This document shows positions 49,363 through 59,952 of a DNA stretch of 64,000 bases, piece after piece (position 1 is the first letter of the stretch; each line of letters begins with the position of its first letter). The DNA comes from Eremothecium cymbalariae DBVPG#7215. Its lineage: Eukaryota; Ascomycota; Saccharomycetes; Saccharomycetales; Saccharomycetaceae. Location of the stretch: positions 62,001 to 126,000 of the forward strand of contig NC_016452.1 of assembly GCF_000235365.1 (NCBI RefSeq). The letters are read 5' to 3'. The notes under the pieces are model-generated. The model did not search any database. It was not told the DNA's origin and saw only the letters and a list, made by a program, of their open reading frames with translations. The translations under genes were made by a program, and so were the position numbers.

Positions 49363-51135
49363 TTAGCCTTTAATCAGTTTCTTCAGAGCTAGCCTTGCAT
49401 CGTCATGTTCTATGGGTGCAGTCCCTTTATCATTACTGCTTAAGTTTGTTATCTGAACCTTTTCATGAGCAACATCAGGAAGCAAATGTTGCTTAGAGAA
49501 GGCCCCGGACATAGCTTGTTGAATTATAGGCGTGTATTGGAATACAGGTGCAGATTCATTGAGAGGAACCCCTGGAGTGGAAGGTTGCTCATCAATTTTT
49601 GATAAAATCACCGAAGAGGTATGTATTTGGCCATCAGATTTCATCATAGATGAAGACCTTGGAGGTGAACTCACGTTAACCCATGAGGGAGGAGTGTTGA
49701 AGCATACGGGTCTTCTGGGGGAATTCAAAATATGCTGCATTTCTGCGGGGTCATTGCTTACATGGGCTAACAGTTCTGAATCTTCGTCGTTCATCAAGAG
49801 TGGATCTCCAGAAGATAGTTTGAAGACGAAGTGATCTTGCTTTGCAGACATAGCTGCAGCCGCAGCAACGGTGGTAGCCGCGTTACCAGCGGGGGTGGAT
49901 ACAGAAGAGATAAGGAATCTATCAGCTCCAGCGGACTTGACTTGAGGACTTCTTAGCAACTCATCAATAGAGATGTTACATGGCGTAAAACCTGTCTTGA
50001 ACTGAAAAACGGATGTGCAGCGAGGGGTCAAGGGAATGGCAGATGAATTAGGCGGCGGCGGAGGAGAACACGGCGGAAAGTCGGAAGAATATACTTCGTT
50101 TGACTTGTTCTGATGCTTTTTATTATTAATATTCGATGTTGTGTTGGTGGTGGTCATTTTTGTTGTTGTTATGGGAGCTGCTGATGCTGCTGTGATATTA
50201 GAGCCCAGGGAAGATGTGGAGGCTGAAGAAGAGATGGGAATGAAGGCAGAGAGGGGATTAGCTGATGGAGCCGTAGAAATACCCGATTTCTTGGACATTT
50301 GCTTCAAAAGACCAAGCACCCTTCTCTTGTCAAACTTCATCGCTGGCGCAGAAACCCAACCCTCGCCTGTAGCAGCATTGACCCCCAGTACATTACAACT
50401 ATGCATACAGCCATCAACAAGGGGATTGCCAGTACCAGCGCCGGAAGCTGAACCAGAACCATGGCCAGTAGTACCTATAGATACCCGAGAATCAGAAATA
50501 CAAGCTTTACCCTCATTATCGATACTCAGAAAAAACTTGAAAGCCGCAGCAGAGCTGGTAGTTCGCGAATTTGCACTGGTCGCCTTGTTCGCGTCTGCTT
50601 CCCCTTTATTCGCTGCAACAGACGTGGTCCCCACAGGCCTGGTTCTAACCGAGGTACGACGTTTCTTCAGTGGAGATCCATAGTCTTCATGCATAATCCC
50701 TGGCGGGGAGCTCAGTTGAGCCCTGGAAACTGACGAGAACACGTTGTCTAATGGCGTCAGGGGCGACGATTCCTGCCCGGACCCAGAAGACTTTGAAGCA
50801 GTAGACTTCTTGGGGGTGTTAATCACAATACCTCTAAACTTAGAAGTCTTCCCCCCAGATCCAACAGAGTCTGCTGACGATGGAGGAGAAGATTCATCTA
50901 TGAACGTGATCGACGCATTTAAATCCGTCACGTTTTTCGTCACGGGCGTTTTGAACTTAACAGGCGATGTATTGCCAGCCCCCGCAATACGCATAAGAGG
51001 TTTATTAAAACACTGGTTGGATTTTTGCACTTGTAAAGAGGAGTAGGCCATGGGGCTCTTCATGGGATCAGCGTAATCCTTTAGTATCGTAGGTCTGCCT
51101 CTTTTCCGTGGTGTAGTTGTTTGCGACTGAGACAT
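49363..51135 (-). CDS. MSA1: G1 transcription activator Msa1/Msa2
   Basis: Protein of 590 residues. The N-terminus MSQSQTTTPRKRGRPTILKD carries an AT-hook-like KRGRP. Many Ser/Thr-Pro sites follow (SPPGIMHED, SPLKKRR, PRRPVCFNTPPSW). Thr/Asn- and Ala-rich low-complexity blocks fill the middle. Msa1 and Msa2 associate with SBF/MBF to time G1 transcription, and CDK phosphorylation keeps Msa1 out of the nucleus. This is the single counterpart of MSA1 (YOR066W) and MSA2 (YKR077W). An ACGCGT is present upstream (51375-51380). Together with WHI5 it gives two G1/S regulators in this window. Confidence 0.88.
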   Translation of the reverse strand: MSQSQTTTPRKRGRPTILKDYADPMKSPMAYSSLQVQKSNQCFNKPLMRIAGAGNTSPVKFKTPVTKNVTDLNASITFIDESSPPSSADSVGSGGKTSKFRGIVINTPKKSTASKSSGSGQESSPLTPLDNVFSSVSRAQLSSPPGIMHEDYGSPLKKRRTSVRTRPVGTTSVAANKGEADANKATSANSRTTSSAAAFKFFLSIDNEGKACISDSRVSIGTTGHGSGSASGAGTGNPLVDGCMHSCNVLGVNAATGEGWVSAPAMKFDKRRVLGLLKQMSKKSGISTAPSANPLSAFIPISSSASTSSLGSNITAASAAPITTTKMTTTNTTSNINNKKHQNKSNEVYSSDFPPCSPPPPPNSSAIPLTPRCTSVFQFKTGFTPCNISIDELLRSPQVKSAGADRFLISSVSTPAGNAATTVAAAAAMSAKQDHFVFKLSSGDPLLMNDEDSELLAHVSNDPAEMQHILNSPRRPVCFNTPPSWVNVSSPPRSSSMMKSDGQIHTSSVILSKIDEQPSTPGVPLNESAPVFQYTPIIQQAMSGAFSKQHLLPDVAHEKVQITNLSSNDKGTAPIEHDDARLALKKLIKG

Positions 51136-52449
51136 CCTATTCTAAGTATCTCTTATATTGAAAACTGCTATTCCGGGACTCCAACGGTTCTCTCCTAGTT
51201 CCAAAATCAGACCAGCTGCCACTAATAACGACAACTCCGTAGCAGCTACTTTCTATATCGAGAGCGATGTAGTCAGTAGGATAGATGAACATTCCTAGCC
51301 ATTTTTATCAAAATTTTCCTTCTTTATTCCAGCAAATCTCAATTTCCCTATGCGGAATATTAATTACAAGATGAACGCGTTCAGATACGGGGATCTCTCG
51401 AGCCTTCAGCGCAATGGTGAACGCTTGTTAGCCCAAATTAGTCGGATGTGAGACAATGTGCATGATTAGGCAGTCATAAGAGAAGGTTGGAAGGGGCTGG
51501 TGATGGACGCGGTCGGCTCGAAAGGTTGCAGGCGTTAGTTAGGCCCATTAACGGATGCCAAGGAAGCAGGCGGAAGGAATAGAAAGTAGGAAACAGTAGG
51601 TTTTGCTTGCTATGGTTCGACGAACGAGTATTGAAGGGGATGAGGACGGTATGGTAGCGTCCCCAGGATCATAAAGCAGTGGGCTCATCAAAGGACTATT
51701 CACAATAAGATTTTTATAGTTGCGTGTACGTAGTATAAAAAGGGAAGGTGAGGTATGTATATATATAGTGTTTTAGGTTCTATTTTACTTGGTTACTATC
51801 CCCTACTAATAAATAATATAAAAACAAAAACGTAGACGTTATTGACAGAAGGGAGATGGGGGTCGGGGGTCTTAAAAGGGAGAAGTTGTACGGTAGAGGA
51901 TGCAGGATAAGGAGAGGGGAAAGGAGAATATTTAGTTTTAGACATGCAGTCATGATGCTACAACGATCAGAATATCGGTAATAAATACACAAAGGAGAAG
52001 AGATATGGGGACAAACAATCAAAATAAAAAACATTAAGGAATGTGGTGGGGCAGAAAAAAGCCGGCATGAAATGCATCCAATTTTGTGCAGCTGTTAACA
52101 ATGTCTCTGATATGCATCTTTGGCCTTTATAGGTCTTTTTACTACTTTGCTTCCTCTCCTTCTGCTTTCCGAATCCTCCCGATTCTGACATGAAATATGA
52201 ATGTACCTAAGAGTGGTAGGCAATGCCCGCTCGTAGAATTAGGTTCCTCTCTTAAAATAATCTGGTCTCTTTGGATCATAACGGCATCAAAAGATGGTAA
52301 GTAGTATTATTATTGGCTTCTAGAGTTTTGTCAAAAGTAAAAAGAAAAAATAAATAAAAAAGAATACTCTGTGGGTTCTCTTAACGTTTCATATAAATAT
52401 TGAATAAATAGACAAAAACGGAATGCGATCAAATGATGGTCCAGTTGTT
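51136..52449. promoter_or_regulatory. 1.3-kb region upstream of MSA1, 3' flank of CYT1
   Basis: ACGCGT (51375-51380), an MBF-type site, lies 240 bases before the MSA1 ATG. TATA-like alternations are at about 51755-51766. A minus-strand ATG at 52191 opens 74 codons starting MSESGGFGKQKERKQSSKKT, then turning hydrophobic; I cannot identify it and give it low weight. S. cerevisiae ECM4 (YKR076W) and YKR075C, expected nearby on the sister track, are not found here. Confidence 0.4.
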
Positions 52450-53343
52450 TTATTTCTTTGGAGGATTGAAGACAAATTTTCTGCTCTTCAAGGAGGACCA
52501 CTTGAACTTCTTAACCCAGACAGACAATAGGTACAACGAAGATAGGATGATGATAGCTTTTAGACCCAGTCTCTTTCTCTCGTCGTGTTCAGGTTCCGCA
52601 CACCACTGCAAGAATGTAGAGACATCCTTAGCCATCTGAGAGGTGGTTGCTGGCGTGCCATCTTCATATTCAACCAAGTCATCGAACAAGACTCTACCCA
52701 TTGCAATGGAGCCACCTGGGAAGTAAGGATTGTAATTGGAGCCTGGAGGAAGCTGTACACCGGCGGGAGGATCATCCGGGTAACCAGTCAAAAGGGCAAA
52801 GATGTAATCGGCACCACCGTGTCTTGCCTTGACAATCAAGGATAAATCTGGGGGTAATGCACCTTGGTTCGCAGCTCTGGCGGCTTGTTCGTTTGGATAA
52901 GGACCTGGAATGTAGTCTGCCAACTTACCTGGTCTCTTTCTAGGGTTACCTTGCTCATCGGGCTCGTTGTCGTACTCGAATTCCTCGGCCATCTCTCTGA
53001 CCTCGGCATTGGTATGAGATACACCGACAAGCGTTCTCCACGCAACACGATCAAGCGAGTGGCACGCAGCACACACCTCACGGTAAACCTGGTAACCACG
53101 TCTGATTGAAGCATGGTCAAATGTCTGAAGCGGACCATTGTGCGACCATCCGTAAGCTGGAGGATGCAACCCATGCTCCGCCGCAGTCATAGCATCCGCT
53201 GTTAACGAATCAGCGTAAAGAGCTGCAGTCGCAGTAATTCCCGTCACCACTGCTCCACCAGCCATTAAATTCTTTGCCAGCGGAGTGCGGAAGAATGTTT
53301 TATTCGTGGCACGTTTAGCGGCAGACGATAATTGACTAAACAT
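52450..53343 (-). CDS. CYT1: Cytochrome c1 (complex III)
   Basis: Protein of 297 residues (S. cerevisiae Cyt1 is 309). A bipartite presequence (about 1-50; basic start, then a hydrophobic sorting stretch VVTGITATAALYA) precedes the mature domain. The heme site CAACH is at 91-95. Conserved blocks include YVREVC-type YQVYREVCAACHS, PPDLSLIVKARHGG and an AMGRVLFDD axial-Met region. A C-terminal helix (AIIILSSLYLLSVWV) anchors it. Cyt1 passes electrons from the Rieske protein to cytochrome c. Synteny: YOR065W. Confidence 0.97.
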   Translation of the reverse strand: MFSQLSSAAKRATNKTFFRTPLAKNLMAGGAVVTGITATAALYADSLTADAMTAAEHGLHPPAYGWSHNGPLQTFDHASIRRGYQVYREVCAACHSLDRVAWRTLVGVSHTNAEVREMAEEFEYDNEPDEQGNPRKRPGKLADYIPGPYPNEQAARAANQGALPPDLSLIVKARHGGADYIFALLTGYPDDPPAGVQLPPGSNYNPYFPGGSIAMGRVLFDDLVEYEDGTPATTSQMAKDVSTFLQWCAEPEHDERKRLGLKAIIILSSLYLLSVWVKKFKWSSLKSRKFVFNPPKK

Positions 53344-53939
53344 CGCAAAAGTAGGAATTTTATTGTGTGAAGAAAAAAAATATGACAGATTGAGTACGTT
53401 GGTTTCAGCTAATTTCTTCCCTGGGTATAGAATAGTCAGTACAATCCAAAAACCAACCTTTGTGAGAGAGCTGAAGCACTATTTGAGAATTTACCTGTGA
53501 TATAGGCGAAAGAAAGTGCGAAAACTTTGTTCAACTTTTCGGTCGGGATTATCGATCTTACGCTGAAGACCAAAAAATGGTTTAAAAGCACACATCGTTA
53601 GTAGTGATTTAGAATACCCAGGAATTCAAATAATGACATCTGATTGGCCAGAGAACTCTTACGAGGTGCACGGATGCAGATGATTTCGTAAGCAATTATA
53701 TAGTCGACCCAAATTCACGTTGTGCTCCAATTATATTGTCGGCAGAAAAGTACGTTGGCGAACCTCGCGGATTTTCTCGTTGTCCTTCGTTGCCAGCTTC
53801 CCCCTCTCACCTCCCTTTATACTGTTGATCAGCGCGATGCTTATAAGGTTCAGTGCCAGATACAAATCAATTCAAGTCTATCGGGTTGGCACCGAAGGTA
53901 TTATAAGCAGTGAGAGGTTTATTTTGGCAGGCAGGTAGC
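53344..53939. promoter_or_regulatory. Divergent promoter CYT1 / YNG1
   Basis: 596 bases. TGATTGG (53641-53647; CCAATCA on the CYT1 strand) matches the HAP2/3/4/5 CCAAT site. CGGGATTATCGA (53544-53555) is one base from the Hap1 pattern CGGnnnTAnCGG. Both factors control respiratory genes such as CYT1. A TACTAAC on the minus strand (53597-53603) has no convincing donor, so I do not call an intron. Confidence 0.5.
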
Positions 53940-54530
53940 ATGGACGATGTACGATACAGCTTTCTTAATACACTAGACCACCTGCCATGCGAAATCATTC
54001 GCACGCTGTGGACGATCCAAAGCTTGGAATTGCAAGGCGGTCGGTGCAAGGAATTTCTCAATGAGGCAAAATACCTGCGGCAGCTTGTGAAGCAACATCG
54101 CAAGAAGCTGGAACAGCAGCTGGAGGAGCTTCGGGAGTTGGCAAGCGTGAGTAAGCGGTACCAGGAACACATTAATTCACTGCCGCAGGTGGTAGGATCT
54201 GGCAGAGCGAAGAGACCCCTGAAGATCCGGATTAATCTAAAGAAGTCACAGTTGCTGGAGAAGCAGCGCGTAAGTAAGCAGGGGCAGGGGCAGCGTCAAG
54301 GGCAGGAGCAATGGGGTACAGCGGATAAGACTGTGCAAGAGGATGTGTACTGTGTATGCCGAGATATCTCCTACGGTCCGATGATTGCATGTGACAATAA
54401 GCAGTGTGCAGTGGAGTGGTTCCACTATCCTTGTGTTGGGCTGCGGACGGCCCCACGAGGAAATGCTAAATGGTTTTGCAGCGACAAGTGTCGGAAACAA
54501 ACCGCAGCTAGCAGTAGCAAGACGAAGTGA
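53940..54530 (+). CDS. YNG1: NuA3 histone acetyltransferase subunit Yng1 (ING family)
   Basis: Protein of 196 residues from the ATG at 53940 (S. cerevisiae Yng1 is 219). An N-terminal ING coiled coil spans about 5-80. A C-terminal PHD finger spans 137-184 with the full Cys4-His-Cys3 set (Cys138, 140, 151, 156, His162, Cys165, 180, 184). ING PHD fingers read trimethylated H3K4; Yng1 targets NuA3 to acetylate H3K14. A Gln/Gly repeat ([10 protein letters not shown]) sits in the linker. Synteny: YOR064C. Confidence 0.94.
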   Translation: MDDVRYSFLNTLDHLPCEIIRTLWTIQSLELQGGRCKEFLNEAKYLRQLVKQHRKKLEQQLEELRELASVSKRYQEHINSLPQVVGSGRAKRPLKIRINLKKSQLLEKQRVSKQGQGQRQGQEQWGTADKTVQEDVYCVCRDISYGPMIACDNKQCAVEWFHYPCVGLRTAPRGNAKWFCSDKCRKQTAASSSKTK

Positions 54531-54670
54531 GTTGGTTTATGTGTATAAAACATAATAAGGACGAATGTACGTCTATTGGCAAAAAATAGTCTATTTAATT
54601 GGAGAAACGATCAAGTAGATAACTAAAAAACACCAAAAGGTGGAAGTCGGTACTAACGGCATGTGGTAAA

Positions 54671-55834
54671 TTACAAGTCCTTCTTCAAGGTACCCATGAA
54701 GGCGTGCTTTTCAGCTGGGGTTTGGAATCTACCCTTACCGAACTTGGAGGCAGTGTCAATCCACTTCAAGGTAACCTCTTCAATAGCCTTTCTGGAAGTG
54801 TTGGTGTACAAGGATTTTCTCAAGGTGACAACTCTCTTTCTGGTACCTGGAATAGAACCCTTAACCATGACGAAGTCGTTGTTAACAGCACCGTAGTGGA
54901 CGAAACCACCCATAGGGGTGATGGTCTTCTTGGTTCTGTCAAACTCAGTCGCAGCGTTACCTTCGTCATCGCCCTTACCGATTCTGTAGATCTTGTGGTT
55001 GATGGAGGTTCTGTGGTGGTAACCATTTTGACCAGCTCTGGCAACGGTCCACATGACGTGGGCAGGATGCCAAGCACCAATACAAGCAACCTTTCTCAAA
55101 CCTCTGTGAGTCTTTCTTGGTAGCTTCTTAGTACCCCATCTGTGAGTAACACCCTCGAAACCGTGACCCTTGGTGACAGCAACAACGTCAATCATCTCAT
55201 TCTGTTCGAAAACAGAGTCAACGGAGACAGTCTTCTCAAAGTGCTCTCTAGCCCAGTCAACCTTCTCAGAAATAGAGCCACCGTTCAATTGGATTTCAGC
55301 CAAGTGTGCCCTCTTTTGGGCCAATGGGGTCTTTCTGATTTGAGTATGAGCCAAAACTCTGATGACAGTAGCGTACTTCTTCATTCTAGCCAATTCCTTC
55401 TCAACAGCAGTACCGTCTTGAGCGTACTTGGCAGAGTATTTAGTGAAAGCCTTCTTCTTAGACTTATACCAGTTCTTGTAGAATCTTCTCTTTAGATCGT
55501 CAGACAAGTGCTCAGCCCAAACAGTGGTCAAGGATCTCAAACCTCTTGGAGTCTCAACGTAACCGACAACACCAACAACAACGACTGGTGGTGTGTCAAC
55601 AACAGTAACAGCCTCAACAATCTCTCTCTTGTGGAACTTGGAACCTGGTCTGTCCAAGTCTCTAACAATAGTGGTCATACCAGCCTTGTAACCCAAGAAG
55701 GAAGTCAAAGCAACTGGCTTAGACTTGTCGTCCTTTGGGAAGGACTTGACTCTACCTCTGATGGAGGCAGCTCTCTTTCTTGGCAAGAAACCTAAATGAC
55801 CGTGACGTGGTGCTTCGTACTTTCTGTGAGACAT
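54671..55834 (-). CDS. RPL3: 60S ribosomal protein L3 (uL3)
   Basis: Protein of 387 residues, the same length as S. cerevisiae Rpl3 and nearly identical in sequence. Landmarks are [20 protein letters not shown], the tryptophan-finger region [18 protein letters not shown] with the methylated-His position, and [20 protein letters not shown]. It folds against the peptidyl-transferase centre and is needed for early 60S assembly. Codons are strongly biased (GGT, AAG, AGA, TTG), the mark of a highly expressed gene, which also leaves long empty frames on the other strand. Synteny: YOR063W. Confidence 0.99.
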   Translation of the reverse strand: MSHRKYEAPRHGHLGFLPRKRAASIRGRVKSFPKDDKSKPVALTSFLGYKAGMTTIVRDLDRPGSKFHKREIVEAVTVVDTPPVVVVGVVGYVETPRGLRSLTTVWAEHLSDDLKRRFYKNWYKSKKKAFTKYSAKYAQDGTAVEKELARMKKYATVIRVLAHTQIRKTPLAQKRAHLAEIQLNGGSISEKVDWAREHFEKTVSVDSVFEQNEMIDVVAVTKGHGFEGVTHRWGTKKLPRKTHRGLRKVACIGAWHPAHVMWTVARAGQNGYHHRTSINHKIYRIGKGDDEGNAATEFDRTKKTITPMGGFVHYGAVNNDFVMVKGSIPGTRKRVVTLRKSLYTNTSRKAIEEVTLKWIDTASKFGKGRFQTPAEKHAFMGTLKKDL

Positions 55835-57405
55835 CTCTTATGATTATAAGTTTTCGATAGTTTCTCAAATACTAAATCTGATGATATATTTCAACTATAA
55901 TAGTAGAGAATTCTGATTAATAAAACTTTTTAACACTCTTTATACTTCTGCTAATTTTCCAACGACAATGGTTTGAGATCCAAAAGAGTGAAAATTTTTC
56001 ACGTCCACGTTTCTTTTTATAATATACGTATATAATGATCGAGATCTCGAGAAACCCAAAACCGTTATTTTGGTTGGTTTTCGATAATACATGCATATTA
56101 TACCTTAATTAGGTTATGTAGAAGCATATTTAAGCTCCCCTGGGTGGAATTTGGTAGCAGGATGCAAGGAAGCTGAAGCTGGAAGAATCTTCTATGATTC
56201 TTGTCTATATTGTAGCGTAAAATGTTTTTCTTTGTGGAATGGCTTGTCGATAAGTCCGCCAATAGACTTGGTGACGGACATAAATCTATTCAAGCTTGTA
56301 TGAGGTCTGACGATCAATATATAGGTATATTGTTTGTATGTTGGCTGGTTTGCAGACTAACTGGAGTGTTGAGCGGAAGCGACTATCTTTATATGGGGTT
56401 TCATATGCAAGGTCAGTGTTGGCGATGACGATGAACCGTAACAAGATGGCTATTAGTATTGAGAAGCTGCTGTTGATGCAGCATACATTGGTATTTTCTG
56501 GATAATTTTGAGAATTTAGAATTTGCAATTAATTGTATCCTTTTAGGCGTTTCGTTTAAGCGGAGGGCTGGTGCGATGGGGATGTCGGACGTCGGATGAA
56601 ATCCATTAAAGTTTAATTGGGATACAAACAATGATATAAACAGTTCCATGCGTTGCCAAGCCCTTGAACTAAGGCGAGGGCTAAGTTGTGCCAAAACTAG
56701 ATGGAATTGGAGAAATGATACATACTTCAAGAAGTGTAACTGCAGTGAGGGGAGGTTGCTAGGTTTTTTGAGATAGGAGTGACACTGACAGTGACAGCGA
56801 CAACGACAACGCTCATTGCATAGTTTTAAAGAAATCACACCATCACCGAGGTTTTTACAGGCACTGAAACTTGCAACAGAAGGAATGCACAACTCGATCT
56901 GACAATGTAGCGAAACTTTATTATAAACGATTGGGTGTTTTGGGAAGCGCCTGCAACTGCTGTCACATTACGATTTTGTTTTGATTCTTAACATCAATCA
57001 GGGGGGATTTGGATTTGTGTCGTTTAGTGAAGGCTAACAGCTTTCGCTAATCAATGTAAATACTTCTTCTATATTTATATATATTTATATATAAATATAC
57101 TTGTAACCGTGAGTGCATTCTTTTTCTACTGCATCTGCTTTCTTTCGTCGTGAAACCATATCATCGGATTAAGCGATGAGTAGTGATATCAAACTATATC
57201 GGTTAGCACGGATGAAATGACGGGATAGGAGGAGAGGGAGCGATAGTAGTATACTACTGGATAGATAAACAAAAATAGAACAAAATAGACATTATAAGAA
57301 TTAAATTGATTTGTTTTTTACAATCTGTTCTCTCTCTTCCAGGGTATACACTCTACTGTGGAAAATCTATTATTCTGATAATATGTGGGCAAGTTGTTAC
57401 AGAGT
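55835..57405. other. 1.57-kb intergenic stretch, RPL3 promoter / CKA2 3' flank
   Basis: The longest gene-free stretch here. A 12-base palindrome TCGAGATCTCGA lies near 56039-56050 and a perfect AT palindrome ATATTTATATATAAATAT at 57081-57098. Small ORFs (56222-56428 plus; 56413-56892 minus) have no recognisable features. S. cerevisiae carries YOR062C here, and no relic of it is recognised. No tRNA or clear snoRNA was found by eye. Confidence 0.45.
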
Positions 57406-58428
57406 TCACTGGGAGAATTGCTTTTGGAAGAACTCATGCGCCATAGCCTCTTTAGCAGTTAAACGTTTTTGGTGGTCATAGCGCAGCAAATGATCAATTA
57501 GGTCAACGATTGCCGGAATAGCTAAGGGGGTATCATTTGATATGAAGTAATTCCAAGGTTTTGGCTCAAAGTCCTTCATTATGTTATCGTATTCATGAGG
57601 TAGTGTCAGACCATAATGGTCCAAGTAGGCAAGCAGTTGTTTGGTACCAAGAACCCTCGCGATTTTAACCAGCTGATCTGGGTTAGTGCTGCCTTTGAAA
57701 AAAGGCTCCTTCTTGAAAACGATGGCCGCAAGCATGCATCCCACGGACCAGAGGTCTAACGAGTAATCATACTGATTAAGGTTTACAAGCAGCTCTGGGC
57801 CTTTGTGGTAGCGAGAAGCTACACGCACGTTGTAATCGACACCTGGATGATAAAACTCAGCAAGGCCCCAGTCGATAAGACGCAACTTACGTTCTGTAGG
57901 ATCTATCATAACGTTCTGAGGCTTAACATCCCTGTGCATAATTCCCATCGAATGACAGTAATCCAAAGCAATCAACAGCTGCTTGAAGTAGTATTGGATA
58001 TCTGATAGCGTAAACGCAGGATATAACGTCCGGAAATCAACATTCTTGACCTCTTCAAAAATTAAAGCTGGAATCTTCGACCCAGGATCCTGTACAATAT
58101 CGAACAACCCAATCACATTCGGACCCCCAGTCAAATTCGTCAAAATCTTCAGCTCTCGATAGATCTTTTTCATCTTCACTGGCTTTAGAACCTTAATGAC
58201 GCATGGATGATCATTCACAATACTTTTCCCTCTGAAAACCTCCGAATACTTGCCACGTCCAATCTTATTTATAATCTCATAATTGTTTATCTTGCCCCAG
58301 TCAATTGTCACACCTTGCTCATAATCCCAGTATTCTTGAGGCCGTTGACTACATGCATCCTGATACACACGCGCAACTGAGTATACACGTGAACTCTTTT
58401 GGTTTAGCGTAGAAGGTGGTAGTGACAT
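57406..58428 (-). CDS. CKA2: Casein kinase 2 catalytic subunit alpha' (Cka2)
   Basis: Protein of 340 residues (S. cerevisiae Cka2 is 339). Kinase landmarks: Gly loop GRGKYSEV at 57-64, ATP-binding Lys79 in VIKV, CK2-specific basic cluster [11 protein letters not shown] at 82-92, catalytic HRDVKPQN at 165-172, and DWG at 186-188 (DFG in most kinases, DWG in CK2). CK2 phosphorylates acidic Ser/Thr sites in many proteins, including nucleolar Srp40-type Ser-Asp tracts. Synteny: YOR061W. Confidence 0.97.
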   Translation of the reverse strand: MSLPPSTLNQKSSRVYSVARVYQDACSQRPQEYWDYEQGVTIDWGKINNYEIINKIGRGKYSEVFRGKSIVNDHPCVIKVLKPVKMKKIYRELKILTNLTGGPNVIGLFDIVQDPGSKIPALIFEEVKNVDFRTLYPAFTLSDIQYYFKQLLIALDYCHSMGIMHRDVKPQNVMIDPTERKLRLIDWGLAEFYHPGVDYNVRVASRYHKGPELLVNLNQYDYSLDLWSVGCMLAAIVFKKEPFFKGSTNPDQLVKIARVLGTKQLLAYLDHYGLTLPHEYDNIMKDFEPKPWNYFISNDTPLAIPAIVDLIDHLLRYDHQKRLTAKEAMAHEFFQKQFSQ

Positions 58429-58709
58429 CGCTTCCCTATTTTATCTAACCTTTCGCTTTTAAATACCTGCCTCTCAACCCTAGACCCTCTGAAATCCCTT
58501 ATAGACCTTCTACTTTTGCTTCTGTTGCAACTATTGATGGTGATAATAGTTGGTTTTCGCCACAAAGTAAACCTTTTCCCACTTTGAAGAACTTTTCTCC
58601 AGGCGGAAATGGCTTTTCACAAGTTTTCTCGGCTGCGGCCAGAAAAATTGTACACGTGACTATCTTCAGTACATTGATTAACTTAGATCTGGAGCAATTA
58701 AACCAAGTT

Positions 58710-59711
58710 ATGACGAGTACTTGGGGCAAATGGGCGGTGCTGGAGATTGCTGTTGGACAGGGGGTTACAGTGCGGGACGTACAGCTATGGCGAGAGTCTG
58801 CTGTTACAGAGGACAGCGACACGAGTGGTACCATGGGCGGAGTTGAGATAGGGTTAATTGCAGGCAGGTTTATAGGCAGCATTAATGTAGAGAAACTGCC
58901 AGTGTGGGTGAATAAGACGGGAACCTACCGCTGCTATAGTGAGAGTTGGACTACGTGCTCGTTCTTCAGGGCTAAGCTCCTGCGGAGACGTCACAAGTAC
59001 AGGGGTCTTGTAGTGGAACTATCCGGTAGGAATGGGGCAGCTAAGGAATATGTGGTGTTTTACAAGCAATTGGGCGCAGATGCGCAGCTTCGGGTGTGTT
59101 GCAGTAATCTTGATTTGTCAGTAAAACGACGACTGGACCGCAAGCTTGTTGTTACGTTTGCAACAGCTGCTGCGACTGCTACTACTACCGCCGGCAATGC
59201 AGATGCAGCAGATGCAGCAGCAGCAGCAGCAGCCGTGACGGGGCCAACACCGACCTCCGAGCCTGCATCTTCGCTGCCAGCGATAACAATTTCCGCTACT
59301 ACTGCCACTGCCACTACTGCTACCACTACCACTACCACCCCAGACGCTGAAGAATCCTCCACGCTGTCGCCGCAGCAGCCACAGGAGCCACAACAAACTT
59401 CATCGTTGGTGCACATCGACACTGTCATACACCGCACACAGCTCAAACGTACACAATCGTCCATCAAACTGCATAGCCTGTTACGCAAAAACGATCACAA
59501 GCAACAATTCGTCTCCCGCCTCTCACAATGTATCTTGGGAGGGCTGCGTCTGAGAAATATCCCTCACCCCCAGTACGAAAAGCTATACAAGATGACTTAC
59601 GGCGCAAGCGAGTTTTCTTTTCGAAATGAACTAGCAACACAGCAAGAAATAACCTTTGAACAAATCCAAAATTGTGTAGAGATATTGCTAAAGCTCTTCA
59701 CAAGGTCCTAG
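58710..59711 (+). CDS. SLD7: Replication initiation factor Sld7
   Basis: Protein of 333 residues from the ATG at 58710, longer than S. cerevisiae Sld7 (257). The N-terminal domain shows RDVQLW, TYRCYSESW and RGLVVELSGRNG, as in Sld7. The C-terminal helical domain (about 245-333) includes KMTYGASEFSFRNEL. The two are separated by an Ala/Thr-rich linker coded by GCA and ACT/ACC triplet repeats (about 59160-59340). Sld7 binds Sld3 and helps load Cdc45 at origins. A TACACGTGAC element is in the 281-base CKA2/SLD7 promoter (CACGTG 58653-58658). Synteny: YOR060C. Confidence 0.88.
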   Translation: MTSTWGKWAVLEIAVGQGVTVRDVQLWRESAVTEDSDTSGTMGGVEIGLIAGRFIGSINVEKLPVWVNKTGTYRCYSESWTTCSFFRAKLLRRRHKYRGLVVELSGRNGAAKEYVVFYKQLGADAQLRVCCSNLDLSVKRRLDRKLVVTFATAAATATTTAGNADAADAAAAAAAVTGPTPTSEPASSLPAITISATTATATTATTTTTTPDAEESSTLSPQQPQEPQQTSSLVHIDTVIHRTQLKRTQSSIKLHSLLRKNDHKQQFVSRLSQCILGGLRLRNIPHPQYEKLYKMTYGASEFSFRNELATQQEITFEQIQNCVEILLKLFTRS

Positions 59712-59952
59712 AGGAGGCCTTTGGTCCGGATATAAGATTTCCCTTTGAGTACAACCTTTTGGAGTATTGTTACAATGCCGTCATTTTCATGGTGTTATGG
59801 TGGTTTGTTCCATGAGACGTGATCATGTAGTGGTCCATTTACGTCTACCGCCGACTTCACGTGGACTTTTATATAAGTCCAAGAGGTGTTGCTGAGGCGG
59901 CCGCTACTACTGTCGTCAGCAGAGTGTCAACAGGGTATTAGTTGTTACAGTG

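Noticed and set aside
51600..51630. GGTTCGACGAAC resembling a tRNA B box
   Set aside because: No matching A box or cloverleaf could be drawn around it.
53597..53603. TACTAAC upstream of CYT1 as a leader-intron branch point
   Set aside because: The only upstream donors are weak, and the interval holds the probable CCAAT promoter element. One or two chance TACTAAC hits are expected in the gaps of this window.
54704..55795. Several plus-strand ORFs opposite RPL3
   Set aside because: Shadows produced by strong codon bias of RPL3; composition is Ser/Thr/Val junk.
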